Source: DATKWS01 sp035529435 (GTDB taxonomy: Bacteria > Krumholzibacteriota > Krumholzibacteriia > Krumholzibacteriales > Krumholzibacteriaceae). Taken from it: a stretch of DNA of 36,405 nucleotides. Location: NCBI GenBank assembly GCA_035529435.1, contig DATKWS010000151.1, forward strand, positions 1 through 36,405, given 5' to 3'. The position numbers were made by a program, and so were the translations under genes. This document shows, piece after piece, positions 12,718-22,050 of this stretch (the first letter of the stretch is position 1; the number at the start of each line of letters is the position of its first letter). The notes under the pieces are model-generated. The model saw only the letters and a program-made list of their open reading frames with translations, was not told the origin of the DNA and made no database searches.

Positions 12718-15486
12718 ATGAGGGATACATATGGCCGGACGATTCTGATTGCAATCCTGGCGGCGGTGATCGTTTCGGGAATGTCCCGCCGCGCGGCACC
12801 CGCATCCGGGAGCGCCGGTATGGATTCCGGAAACGTGGCCGCCGGCGGGAGCGCCGGGATCCCACTGCGCCAGTACCTGATCAGTGTACTCGAGAGTGGG
12901 ATGAACCTCGAGGACATTCCACCCACCCACGCGATGTATCCGCTACGAAGGGTGCCGCTCATCGCCACGACGGCATTTCTGCTCCTGGAGTACGATACCG
13001 CGGCTATCGAGCGGTTCTATCCCATCCTGCAGAACCACCTGCTCCGGTCGTTCGAAGAAGAGCGCCTTGCCGCCGGCGGGCTCGTGACGGGGAGTTTTCC
13101 GTTGAATGCATCGGACGGGGTCTACCTGTCGCCCGCCCTGAACGCCATCGCCAACCTCGAGATACACAGCCTCGGGCTCATCGCACAACGGATCGGCAGA
13201 TACGAGGACGCCCTCGAGCTGATCGAATGGTCTCATAGATTTGCGCGGCAGGTCTCGCACGGCTTTTACGATCCTTCCCGCGAGATGTTCTTGCCGGTCG
13301 ACCGGAACGGCCGTTTTCTCGCGCGGAACGCACCCGGGCAGATACTCCCACTTCTCCTTGATCGTGACATGGATAATAAACTCCGGAAGCGAATCATCGA
13401 GAAATGCATGCTGGGGGAAGCGTCCGGCGCCGGTACGCATGGAAATCCGTCGGCCCGTGACGAAGCGATGCGTGATCCCCTCGTCGGTGTAGTCATACGC
13501 GCCCTGCTGTCCAACCTCCCGTACATCGAGGGCGGCATGCTCGATCTCTTGGACGAAAAGCCGCCGACCTTGACCGCCGGGGATGTCACTCTACCGGCGC
13601 ACGACTATTGGGTACGCTTCTGGATTCAAAACACGACGCGGATCGGCGTTCTGTTTTCCAAAACCGTCGACATCGCGGGGCTCCGCACGGTCGCACTCCT
13701 GTTCCAGCGTGAATCCCTCATGGAAGGGGAGGACCTCAAGCGGTTCGTATCGGATGTCGACTCCCTCGAGACTGCACTGAATGCGGCCTCGTGCGACCTC
13801 GGAAGTCACACGGCACACATCGCGGCGGCCAACCGTCTCCTCGCCGCCGTCTCGAACATCGACGGGTATCTCGAATCCGGCACACAGATCTGGAAGGTTT
13901 TCGACGAGTCACGTTGGAGACAGCTCTCGCCGCGCACGAGAAAGCTGGTAGTCAGATCCCTCGACCTCGTCGTGGAAGAACTGCTCCAGGCCAAGGTTTC
14001 ACTGTCCGAAACCTTCATGAAGAGCACGGGGATCGTCGCGGATGTCGATCTGCCCGCCGGCCCCGTTCCACTCGGCACCGCCATCCAGATCGAGGCGACG
14101 ATCAGGAGTGCGATCGACTCTCTGGAGCTGTCCAATATATACCTGCAGTTCGGCGAGAACAGGTGGCGGATCACGGCACCCGGACAGCGGATCCCGATCG
14201 CCCCCTGGACCGCGCCGATCAGTTTCAGGCGGCCGCTTCCCGTAGCACCGACCACGGGGACGGGCCTGATGACCATCCCCCTCTTTTTCGATTTTCTCCA
14301 CGAGGGTTCACGCGTGGAAATACATCGGCGCGCGCATATCGTCTTCATATCGGCGCATCGCGCCGCGGTCCGCTTTCCCGGCGGGCGCACGCTGGGTGAC
14401 GATCCCCTCCCCGTCGAGCTTATCCTGCAGTTCAGCCCGGAAAACGATATCCGCGGCGTAGCCAATGGCACGTTTCTCAAAGGAATACATTGCACGCCGG
14501 CACTCCCCGCTCGATTCCTCGTCGAGGCGGGTGCAGATGTGACGACACTTCCGCTCGAGGTATCGTGTGAAAAAACGACCTCTCCCGGCATCTACCCGTT
14601 CTCGCTTTCACTGGAGCTGAACGGCGAGCCGATTGCCGTCTTCGATGAGAGACTCGTCAGGCCGCTGCGGTGGCTCTATCTGGGCCCCCTCCCCGACGTT
14701 CAGGTTACGTGGGAAAATGCCCGGTTCTACGGGGACAACCTGTTTGCCGCACACGCCACCACAGACGGCCGCTCCGTCCGGTGGCGCGAGGTGCCCGCAA
14801 AGGCCAACGACGACGGGGGGAACGTTGTCGCATCCCGCCTCGCCGGTGCCGGATGGCACTCCTGTTTTCTCCTCTACACGATTGTCGAGTCGCCGGCCGC
14901 CTTGAAAACCGTCTGGTGTCTCGAATGTGACGGCAATGCTTCACTCTGGATAAACGGGGATCTCATTTTCTCGACTCAGGACGCCCGCGACGCCGACCGG
15001 TCGGGACCGATCATCCTGCGCGAGGGCGGCAACTCGATACTCATCGCGACCAGCGTCGAGCGTGAACCCGCCCGGATAGCCTTCAACCTCAGCGACCTGA
15101 GCGGCCTGCCCGTTGCCGGACTCGGCAATGACATCGCCTCGCTCATCGACGGTTATCATCATCTCGCCTCGAATCAAGCCGTGCCCGTACCCGGCAACGA
15201 GGGCGGAATGCAGTTCGCCGAGGTAACACTGAGGCTCGACTATCCGAACGCGAAGGATATCTGCATCATCGGGTCGTTCAACAACTGGGAGGCCGGCGCC
15301 AATCCGATGCGGAAATCGGCCGATGGCCGGTGGACGACCCGGGTAACGTTGACCCCCGGCCGGTATCCGTATAAATTCCTGATCGACCGGATATCGAAAA
15401 TCACCGATCCCGGCTCAACGACGATCGAGCCCGATGGATTTGGCGGTTTCAACTCGATCCTCGTTGTGAAGAAGAACGGCCGCTGA
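12718..15486 (+). CDS. large secreted multidomain protein with C-terminal glycogen-binding-like (CBM48/AMPK) domain
   Basis: This encodes a 922-aa exported protein of unknown function. Residues about 9-30 form a hydrophobic signal segment, followed by a Gly/Ser/Ala-rich linker. The next region (about 45-300) is helical and reads like part of an alpha/alpha-toroid, as in glycoside hydrolases. No family-specific catalytic acids can be assigned. The middle is beta-rich. Around 660-800 a jelly-roll-like segment includes SLWINGD, typical of sugar-binding modules. The last 85 residues, with IIGSFNNWE and GRYPYKFLIDR, match the CBM48/AMPK glycogen-binding fold. GGGAGGA lies eight bases before the ATG at 12718. 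A role in binding or processing of alpha-glucans at the cell surface is inference. Confidence 0.7.
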   Translation: MRDTYGRTILIAILAAVIVSGMSRRAAPASGSAGMDSGNVAAGGSAGIPLRQYLISVLESGMNLEDIPPTHAMYPLRRVPLIATTAFLLLEYDTAAIERFYPILQNHLLRSFEEERLAAGGLVTGSFPLNASDGVYLSPALNAIANLEIHSLGLIAQRIGRYEDALELIEWSHRFARQVSHGFYDPSREMFLPVDRNGRFLARNAPGQILPLLLDRDMDNKLRKRIIEKCMLGEASGAGTHGNPSARDEAMRDPLVGVVIRALLSNLPYIEGGMLDLLDEKPPTLTAGDVTLPAHDYWVRFWIQNTTRIGVLFSKTVDIAGLRTVALLFQRESLMEGEDLKRFVSDVDSLETALNAASCDLGSHTAHIAAANRLLAAVSNIDGYLESGTQIWKVFDESRWRQLSPRTRKLVVRSLDLVVEELLQAKVSLSETFMKSTGIVADVDLPAGPVPLGTAIQIEATIRSAIDSLELSNIYLQFGENRWRITAPGQRIPIAPWTAPISFRRPLPVAPTTGTGLMTIPLFFDFLHEGSRVEIHRRAHIVFISAHRAAVRFPGGRTLGDDPLPVELILQFSPENDIRGVANGTFLKGIHCTPALPARFLVEAGADVTTLPLEVSCEKTTSPGIYPFSLSLELNGEPIAVFDERLVRPLRWLYLGPLPDVQVTWENARFYGDNLFAAHATTDGRSVRWREVPAKANDDGGNVVASRLAGAGWHSCFLLYTIVESPAALKTVWCLECDGNASLWINGDLIFSTQDARDADRSGPIILREGGNSILIATSVEREPARIAFNLSDLSGLPVAGLGNDIASLIDGYHHLASNQAVPVPGNEGGMQFAEVTLRLDYPNAKDICIIGSFNNWEAGANPMRKSADGRWTTRVTLTPGRYPYKFLIDRISKITDPGSTTIEPDGFGGFNSILVVKKNGR

Positions 15487-15518
15487 GCCTCACCGCGGAT
15501 CCCCCGGGGGCCGCATTT

Positions 15519-17609
15519 CTACAACCGTGCCCCCGTCAGGTTCAGCACCAGATGAAGAACGCTCCCACTCGCGATTGATGCGGCCAGGATGAAGAGGAGA
15601 ATCGATACCGCATACCTGAGTCCCAGTTCCTTGATCATGACGATGAGGGTCGCCAGGCACGGGAGGAACAGGCTCATCACGACGAGCGCCACCACGACCT
15701 GGTTGCCGACCAGGACACCCTTCTCCCACAACGAGTACAGCCCGGCGGCGCCGTAATCCCGCCTGAAGAATCCGATGATGAATACGGTGGTCGTCTCGAC
15801 GGGCAGGCCGAGCAGACGCGCCGTCACCGGCTCGGCGATCCTGTACAGGATCGAGAGCCCGCCCGATTTGTCGAGAACAAAGAGGATCAGCGTCGCGAGT
15901 ATGAAGAACGGCAGCGCCTCCCTGATGAACCATTTCACGCGTGCACCGGTTTTCAGCACGATATTCGACGGCTTCGGCGTGCGAAGGGGCGGCAGCTCGA
16001 GAATGAAATCCGAGCGTTTCCCCCCGTACAGACGCGAGAGGAGATGCCCGAAGAAAAAGAACTCCCCGACGATGATACCCGTGATGAGTATCACTCCCTT
16101 CGTCGAGATTACCGAGAGAAGCGCCATGATGACACCGAGCTGTGCCGAGCAGGGGACGGCGAGCGCCATGAGCGCCACGACGATCAAACGCTCCCTTCGC
16201 GATTCGAGAATCCTGCTCGCGAGAACGGCCATGGTCACGCAGCCGAATCCGAGAATCACGGGGAGGGTGGCCTTCCCGTTCAATCCCACCACCCGGAAGA
16301 TGTTGTTGGTGAGCACGGTGAGCCGCGGGAAGTATCCGCTGTCCTCGAGCAGGGCGAACAGGAGAAAAAAGACAAACACGATCGGCAGAACGATCGAAAC
16401 CGCATACTTGAGCCCCATGCTGACCAGGCCGAAATCGCCGAACAGCAGATCCTTCACCCAACCCGTGGATAGGAATCCGCTGAGGTACGGAATGAGCGCA
16501 TGCTCGAACAGACGCTTCTCGAAAAGGTCCACAAGGGCGCCGGCGGCGAACACGCCGACCAGCATGTAGATGAGATAGAGAACAACGAGGACGACCAGGA
16601 TGCCGTAGAACGGGTGGAGCGTGATACGATTGATGCGTTTTTCACCCGCATACGTGATACCGAGGATGGCGGCGAGAAGCACGGGGATCGTCGGATGCAG
16701 TCCCAACCCGGAGAGGCGCGCGGGGCCAAGCACGAGGTACAGGACGGACGCGACGGCGGCGGAGACCGCGAACGGGACGTACCGACGGAATCCATTGCCG
16801 CGCCGTACCGACTTTCCCATGTCGATCTCGACCAGGCCGACGAACCGCTCGACAAACTCCTTCCGTGCCGTTGCGATGTAATACGAATAGGGATTGGGCA
16901 GGGTTCTCTCTTTCACGGCGAGCCGCCCGGCGATCCGTGACAGTTCGATCCCATCGACACGGCCGCTCCCCTCGAGCACGCTCCGGTCACCGGTGATCAC
17001 CGTCAGTGTCCCGAATATTCCATAGTCGTTCATCTTCTCGACGGCCCGCCCCGTCTCCTCGATTGCCTCGCCGAGCACGGTGGGATACACGACCTTGACA
17101 CGGGGAACGGCGGCCTCGCCGGCGTTCAGTGATCCGACCAGCCGGTGGAGTCCCCGTTTCTCGACGGCCACCGCCGGAATCACCGCAATACCGAGATGCC
17201 TGGACAGCGCCTTGCTGTCGATCAAGAGTCCCCGCTGCCGAGCCTCGTCCATCATGTTGAGAACGAGTATCACGCGGCATTCGAGCTCTGCGAGCTGCGT
17301 CGTCAGAAGGAGCGCCCGGAAAAGATTCTTCGCATCGGCCACCTGCACGATCGTGGTGTCGCGGTTCTCCAGGATGATATTCCGCGTGGCGCGTTCATCC
17401 TCGCTCATCGGAAAAAGGGAATTGACGCCGGGCGTATCGATGACTTCCCGCGAACGGGAGAATCCCATCCTGCCGCGGGAAATCTCAACCGTCGTGCCGG
17501 GATAGTTCGAGACGATGGAGTAGCGTCCCGTCAGGTAGGAGAAGATGACGCTCTTTCCGACATTGGGATTTCCGACGAGAAGAACCGTATCGGTGGCTGG
17601 TGCATTCAA
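15519..17609 (-). CDS. feoB: ferrous iron transporter FeoB
   Basis: FeoB is the inner-membrane Fe(II) uptake protein with a cytoplasmic GTPase domain. The protein has 696 aa, a usual length. G motifs: GNPNVGKS (13-20), YPGTTVEIS (36-44, switch I), DTPG (58-61) and NMMD (118-121). The membrane part has two Gate regions with the characteristic GFGC and PCSAQ segments and many hydrophobic helices. It lies 48 bases after the DtxR-FeoA fusion gene on the same strand, with a small hairpin (GCGG-ACGA-CCGC) between them. No separate feoA gene is adjacent. Expression should be iron-responsive through the upstream regulator. Confidence 0.96.
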   Translation of the reverse strand: MNAPATDTVLLVGNPNVGKSVIFSYLTGRYSIVSNYPGTTVEISRGRMGFSRSREVIDTPGVNSLFPMSEDERATRNIILENRDTTIVQVADAKNLFRALLLTTQLAELECRVILVLNMMDEARQRGLLIDSKALSRHLGIAVIPAVAVEKRGLHRLVGSLNAGEAAVPRVKVVYPTVLGEAIEETGRAVEKMNDYGIFGTLTVITGDRSVLEGSGRVDGIELSRIAGRLAVKERTLPNPYSYYIATARKEFVERFVGLVEIDMGKSVRRGNGFRRYVPFAVSAAVASVLYLVLGPARLSGLGLHPTIPVLLAAILGITYAGEKRINRITLHPFYGILVVLVVLYLIYMLVGVFAAGALVDLFEKRLFEHALIPYLSGFLSTGWVKDLLFGDFGLVSMGLKYAVSIVLPIVFVFFLLFALLEDSGYFPRLTVLTNNIFRVVGLNGKATLPVILGFGCVTMAVLASRILESRRERLIVVALMALAVPCSAQLGVIMALLSVISTKGVILITGIIVGEFFFFGHLLSRLYGGKRSDFILELPPLRTPKPSNIVLKTGARVKWFIREALPFFILATLILFVLDKSGGLSILYRIAEPVTARLLGLPVETTTVFIIGFFRRDYGAAGLYSLWEKGVLVGNQVVVALVVMSLFLPCLATLIVMIKELGLRYAVSILLFILAASIASGSVLHLVLNLTGARL

Positions 17610-17657
17610 TCAGACCCTAATGCGGTCGTCCGCTTTTTAGCCATCAGTGCCGCGCGC

Positions 17658-18329
17658 TCATCCCCTGAGCACGTGTATTTCCCCGACGATTTCCCTCTCC
17701 AGCGCGAGTTGCGTTTCACCGAGAAAGACGACGAACAACGGTTCGCGCTGATGTACCCTGATGACGCGTCCCGGCAACAGACCCAGTGCGGTCAGCCTAT
17801 CGAGCCGTCGGTGGTTGGTGGTCGATATATACGCGATCCGGCCCGTCTCGCCCGATCCGAGTTCGCCGAGAGGCACCACGACCGTTTCGAGCTGTTTTTC
17901 GGCCCGATCGCAGCAGGGACCGCGCGGGATAGGCGAGCCGTGCGGACACTTCCGCGGATGTCCGAGCAGCGTACAGATCCGGTCGGTCACTTCGGGGGAG
18001 AGGAAATGCTCGAAACAACAGGCGCTTGCCTCGATCGCTATGACCTGCATATTGAGGACATCCACGAGGAGCCGTTCGGCGAGCCGGTGGCGTCTGATGA
18101 TGTTCTTTCCACGCTCCCGGCCCCGATCGGTGAATTCGTACCTGTCACCGTTCCGTACGAGGAACCCGTCGGCCGCCATCCTGTCAATGAGACCCGCATC
18201 GATCAGATCCCGCCGGTTTCTCTCGAGGATCTTACCGGCGGTCGCCGGCTCACCGCCCTCCCCCAGAATCCACACCACCTCGAGAATCTCATCAATCGGG
18301 TCATGAAAACATCGTGCGGTTTCATTCAA
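17658..18329 (-). CDS. DtxR/MntR-family metalloregulator fused to a FeoA domain
   Basis: This predicted iron- or manganese-responsive repressor has 223 aa. The N-terminal part (about 10-75) is a winged-helix domain, followed by HRLAERLL (81-88) and the dimerisation/metal-binding region, with Glu100, Cys104, Cys105, Glu107, His108 and CPHGSPIP (128-135), as in DtxR/MntR proteins. The last 73 residues are a FeoA/SH3-like domain (GETGRI, LTALGLLPG). Extra cysteines (104-105, 128, 139-140) are notable and may form a second metal site. The start is TTG, with GGAGG eight bases before it. The gene precedes feoB, so it probably controls its own operon. Fe(II) is the likely signal from context; Mn(II) is possible. 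Confidence 0.9.
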   Translation of the reverse strand: MNETARCFHDPIDEILEVVWILGEGGEPATAGKILERNRRDLIDAGLIDRMAADGFLVRNGDRYEFTDRGRERGKNIIRRHRLAERLLVDVLNMQVIAIEASACCFEHFLSPEVTDRICTLLGHPRKCPHGSPIPRGPCCDRAEKQLETVVVPLGELGSGETGRIAYISTTNHRRLDRLTALGLLPGRVIRVHQREPLFVVFLGETQLALEREIVGEIHVLRG

Positions 18330-18356
18330 AACGGTAACCTCCGTACAGACAGACGT

Positions 18357-18385
18357 AGTCTAAAGATCACCTTTTGTCACGTCAA
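18357..18385 (-). promoter_or_regulatory. promoter of the regulator-feoB operon, with overlapping short palindrome
   Basis: TTGACG (18380-18385) and TAGACT (18357-18362) on the minus strand are separated by 17 bp. A short inverted repeat, AGAC-3-GTCT at 18351-18361, overlaps the -10 box and could be an operator for the regulator encoded just downstream. The promoter match is good; the operator idea is speculative. Confidence 0.6.
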
Positions 18386-18397
18386 ATGTAAATAGAC

Positions 18398-18426
18398 TTT
18401 CAAACGGATCACGCATTCTATATATT
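18398..18426 (+). promoter_or_regulatory. weak promoter candidate for the outer-membrane barrel gene
   Basis: TTTCAA (18398-18403) and TATATT (18421-18426) are separated by 17 bp, upstream of the gene at 18486. The -10 box is good and the -35 box poor. It lies back to back with the regulator promoter. Confidence 0.35.
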
Positions 18427-18485
18427 GATAATGAAAACAGGAATCGGTATGTGGTGCAGTAATCCTCTCTCAAGGAAGTCGTTAC

Positions 18486-19103
18486 ATGATTGAATCTCTG
18501 AACGGTGTCATGAGGAGAGGGCTCATGCTGCTGGGCGTTTTATGCTTCGCGATCACCATGATGGTATCCCCCATCAACGCCCTCGGCAAAGCGAACCGAC
18601 GTATCGGGATCGGCATCTTTCCCAACTTCTTCATTCTCGACAGCGATTACTTCGGCCTCGAGAACGCCCCGGGCATCGATATACGGATCCGGTACGAGCT
18701 CGAGTGGAACATCTACTTCGAGAACCGCCTCGGGTATCTCTTCTCAGAGGGAAACGGCACATCGGTCGGAGGTTTCAGCTACCAGTTGGGAGTTACGGCC
18801 ATCCTGCCCTACCTGATCCCGTACCGTCCCATCGCCAACCTCGGGATAGGTTTTCTTTCCGCCGATCCGATCACGGTTACACCGACCGATACATTCAGGC
18901 CGTCGCAGACCACATTCTACTTCATCGGCGGCGCCGGTCTCACACGCTCGATCAAGGAAAACATCACCGTCGAAGCGATGGTCAATGTATGGACCAGTCC
19001 CTACCGGTACCGGATCTACCGGTTCAACCGCAGTACCGTCGAGATCGACGAGAAACAATTCACGCACGTGTCGTTTCATCTCGGAGTTTCATACATATTT
19101 TAG
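18486..19103 (+). CDS. outer-membrane beta-barrel protein
   Basis: This encodes a 205-aa protein with a signal peptide (positive residues, then a hydrophobic stretch ending near INALG, about residue 34). The mature part alternates short beta strands rich in aromatic residues and Gly, and ends in VSYIF with a C-terminal Phe, the usual signal for barrel insertion in the outer membrane. It resembles small OmpA/OmpW-like eight-stranded barrels, but I cannot assign a specific family or ligand. AGGAAG lies before the ATG. It is divergent from the iron-regulator operon across about 155 bases, so metal-linked control is possible but not shown. Confidence 0.72.
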   Translation: MIESLNGVMRRGLMLLGVLCFAITMMVSPINALGKANRRIGIGIFPNFFILDSDYFGLENAPGIDIRIRYELEWNIYFENRLGYLFSEGNGTSVGGFSYQLGVTAILPYLIPYRPIANLGIGFLSADPITVTPTDTFRPSQTTFYFIGGAGLTRSIKENITVEAMVNVWTSPYRYRIYRFNRSTVEIDEKQFTHVSFHLGVSYIF

Positions 19104-19192
19104 GCAGAAATGGACCCTCCGGTAATCGGCCCGTCATTGATTCCGGCGTTATACGGCGGAGTTGCAGGTACGCATGAAGCGCCATGGCCGCG

Positions 19193-22036
19193 TCAGCGGA
19201 TCAGGACCATCTTGACCGCACGCTCCATCCGTGCCGACCTGAAAACGCAGAAATAAACTCCAGCCGCGATCTTTTCGGCGTCGGGCGTCCATTCTATGCG
19301 GTGCGTTCCCCGTTCGTACCGCTCCGTCCCCCATGATCGGACGCGCCTGCCGGCGACGTCGTAGATATCGATCATCAAGCGCACGGAGCGGGGCACGAAG
19401 AAACTGATCGTCGTCTTCTCGGCGAACGGGTTGGGCATGTTCCCGTCCGCGATGAAGGGAAGATCCGGCAACCGGTACGGTCCCGGAAGATCCAGCCGCT
19501 CCTCCCCCCCGCCGTCGAGAAGGGTCACGGCGCGGTAGGCGTAACCGATTCCCGGCCGCACCGCGTAATCCTCGTACCGGAACAACCCCGCTTCGACGGG
19601 CGCGAGATCGGCGGCCACGAGGACAAACGGACCGCCTTCCTCGGAACGGAACAGGTACACGCCCGCGATGCCCGTCGTGCGCGCAATATCCCACTCGACC
19701 GCGAAGTAATCCCTGCCGTTCGTCACCCGCGCCGATTCGTACAGGGAACGTATCGTGACGATGCTGTCCGCGGTAACGGCCTGCCCGTCACCGCTCACGA
19801 CGGTGAGGCTCCAGGCACCCTCGAGCAGCGTTTCGAGTTGAAACGAGGCACGCAGCCGATCCTCGCCGCGCCAGTCTATCGCCGTGGGAGAGATGACCCT
19901 GTCGCCCCGGGAGAGCGTGCAGGAGGCTCCGTACCGCATCGATGTCCCTCTGATGTCGAGAATCGCCCCGGTATCAACCGATCGATTGATCGTATCGGGG
20001 TGCACCGAAATAACGGCGGGCGCCGGCATGCCGCCCGTATAACTTGCCGCGATCCGTACGCCACCGCTGATACCGGATACCTCGACGGGGGTCACCCAGC
20101 CCCCGTTGCTCCTGCTGTTCGGGTTCGTCGCGCCGCCGAATGTATTGTTACCGAACGGTCCGGGAAACGGATCGTTCACATCCCCCATGTTGTCACCGGC
20201 GAGAAGGTTGTACAAACCATCAGCCTCCTCGAGCACGAGCCCCCGCGCCTGGAGATCGGTGAATCCCCCGCTGTTTCCGAACAGCCCGTACGCGATGCTG
20301 TTCTCGGCATGCCATACCAGCAGCCCCTCTCCCGGGAGATGCCGGTCGAAACCGTGCTTCCGCCTGTTCTCCACGAGGAAGTACTCGGCCGGTGCTGCAT
20401 CGTCGCGCCACCCACCCGCATCCTCCTCGAAATCGCAGGAATAATCGATCCCCCCACCCCACACCGATACATTGTCGATGGCGAAGCCGAAGCCGAATGC
20501 GGATTCGTAGAAGCCGTCCTCATTGCTCTCCGTGTCGTCCGAGATGAAGAGAAAACGCAGAACGAACCCGCGTGCACCGGGGGGGAGGTAATCGCTCAGG
20601 ATCACGGTCTCCCCCTCCACCGTGCCGCGGCCGGTGTAGACGGCAAGCGTTTCGACGGACGTCCCCGTTTCGATCAGCACGTACCCGAAATCGTACCCAT
20701 CCTCCGCGTCGATGACCGCATCGTACGCAAGCGTCACCGGTCCACCGCTGCACGAGAACGGGCGAATCATCGACTCGTGCCAGGTGTTGCCGTAGCCCGG
20801 CCGCGGCCAGTTGCGATGTTCCGCCTCCGCGGCGGAATACCCGCACACGAGAGCGTAATCCCCCGACAGCGACATCTCGCGGCGCCGCGTGAAACGCGTA
20901 TAGGGCAATGTGAGCCTCACGACCGTCCCGCCCTCGTGCACCGGATCGAGATCGATCGACCGATCATGCCAGTCGACATCGATCCGCTCGACCCAGCCGA
21001 GCTGATCCTTGGACCAGCCGCACGGGTGCGCCGGTGAATCCGGTGTGTTCCAGTTGCCGGTCCCCATGAGCCCCCAGTACCCGATGCCGTGCGATCCGTC
21101 GTTCGGATCGTACAGATCGGGCAGGCCGATCGTGTGCCCGATCTCGTGGCAGTACACGCCGATCTCTATGACCTCGTCCCGGTCACCCTCACATGAGAGT
21201 GCCGGTGCGATGATGTAGTCGTCGACGAGAATGACCCCCCCGCCGGCCGCCGCATCACCCGTCCGGTACGGCTCGCCGCCCGAAGCGGGCCATTCACTGT
21301 AACTCCACGAATGGGACCAGATATGCGAGAAGTACCCGCACTCCGCTCCCCTCGTCGGATGAATGACGAGGAGGGCGTCGACATACCCGTCATCGTCGCC
21401 GGAGTTCGGAACGCCGTCGGGGCCGTCGTTGTCGTACAGGCTGAAATCGACGGCCGGATCGAGGCCATCGAGTATCTCCCGTATCATTTCCCCCGTTCTA
21501 TCGGTTCCCGGGAAGGTTCCCTGGAACAGTCCCACGTAGTAACTCTCGGGGTGCTCGAGACGGATCCAGTCCTGAACGACACCGGAGACATCGAATAATC
21601 CGCGTGACACCTCGCGGTAATAATCGCCGACCGTCGGCCGGCCGATGCGGCCGTCGAACAGGGCGCGCTGGAGCGTGCCCGCCCTGAACGGCTGCGGCGC
21701 GTCACTGTACAGCCCGAGCACCACGGGGAGCACGAGACGACCGCCCAGCACACCTTCGACGAGCGATACGCCGTCGGAAGCGAATATCCCGGGCGAACGT
21801 TCACCCGGCGCATGTCGCGCCGTGTCCCGCAGCCGGTGCACCCACCCGCGCTTGATGGTGAATGCATCCTTTCGCTGCATCATGAGAAGGTGGTACGATT
21901 CGGGAAGGCTGCCGCCGTCTTTCGGTGAGACGAGCCCGCCCCGTGCCCGCGTGCTCGGGAGTATCGTGGCGGCCGGTATGAGCGCAATGAGAATCCATCG
22001 AAGCAACGCCCGGCCGGTAAATCGGAAAAATATCAA
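19193..22036 (-). CDS. secreted M6-type metalloprotease with C-terminal sorting-like domain
   Basis: This predicted secreted zinc endopeptidase belongs to the immune inhibitor A/M6 group and has about 947 aa. An N-terminal hydrophobic signal segment is followed by the catalytic domain with HEIGHTIGLPDLYD (zinc ligands His, His and a distal Asp/His; Glu as catalytic base) and the downstream GYWGLMGTGNW, the usual M6 neighbour motif. Beta-rich domains follow. The last ~80 residues (NMPNPFAEKTTISFFVP, IYDVAGRRV, GVYFCVF) match the FlgD-like/Por-type C-terminal sorting domain found in FCB bacteria. The start is uncertain. I prefer TTG at 22036, 14 bases after the upstream stop, because the longer frame to 22117 overlaps the upstream gene. 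A role in nutrient acquisition is inference. Confidence 0.88.
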   Translation of the reverse strand: MIFFRFTGRALLRWILIALIPAATILPSTRARGGLVSPKDGGSLPESYHLLMMQRKDAFTIKRGWVHRLRDTARHAPGERSPGIFASDGVSLVEGVLGGRLVLPVVLGLYSDAPQPFRAGTLQRALFDGRIGRPTVGDYYREVSRGLFDVSGVVQDWIRLEHPESYYVGLFQGTFPGTDRTGEMIREILDGLDPAVDFSLYDNDGPDGVPNSGDDDGYVDALLVIHPTRGAECGYFSHIWSHSWSYSEWPASGGEPYRTGDAAAGGGVILVDDYIIAPALSCEGDRDEVIEIGVYCHEIGHTIGLPDLYDPNDGSHGIGYWGLMGTGNWNTPDSPAHPCGWSKDQLGWVERIDVDWHDRSIDLDPVHEGGTVVRLTLPYTRFTRRREMSLSGDYALVCGYSAAEAEHRNWPRPGYGNTWHESMIRPFSCSGGPVTLAYDAVIDAEDGYDFGYVLIETGTSVETLAVYTGRGTVEGETVILSDYLPPGARGFVLRFLFISDDTESNEDGFYESAFGFGFAIDNVSVWGGGIDYSCDFEEDAGGWRDDAAPAEYFLVENRRKHGFDRHLPGEGLLVWHAENSIAYGLFGNSGGFTDLQARGLVLEEADGLYNLLAGDNMGDVNDPFPGPFGNNTFGGATNPNSRSNGGWVTPVEVSGISGGVRIAASYTGGMPAPAVISVHPDTINRSVDTGAILDIRGTSMRYGASCTLSRGDRVISPTAIDWRGEDRLRASFQLETLLEGAWSLTVVSGDGQAVTADSIVTIRSLYESARVTNGRDYFAVEWDIARTTGIAGVYLFRSEEGGPFVLVAADLAPVEAGLFRYEDYAVRPGIGYAYRAVTLLDGGGEERLDLPGPYRLPDLPFIADGNMPNPFAEKTTISFFVPRSVRLMIDIYDVAGRRVRSWGTERYERGTHRIEWTPDAEKIAAGVYFCVFRSARMERAVKMVLIR

Positions 22037-22050
22037 AACCAGTATCCCCG

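Noticed and set aside
15487..15518. A CCCCCGGGGG-type palindrome between the convergent secreted-protein and feoB genes as a terminator.
   Set aside because: It is a palindrome without a loop or T-run, so it does not fit an intrinsic terminator.
17610..17657. The hairpin GCGG-ACGA-CCGC between the regulator and feoB as a terminator.
   Set aside because: The stem is only four base pairs and no T-run follows; the genes look co-transcribed.
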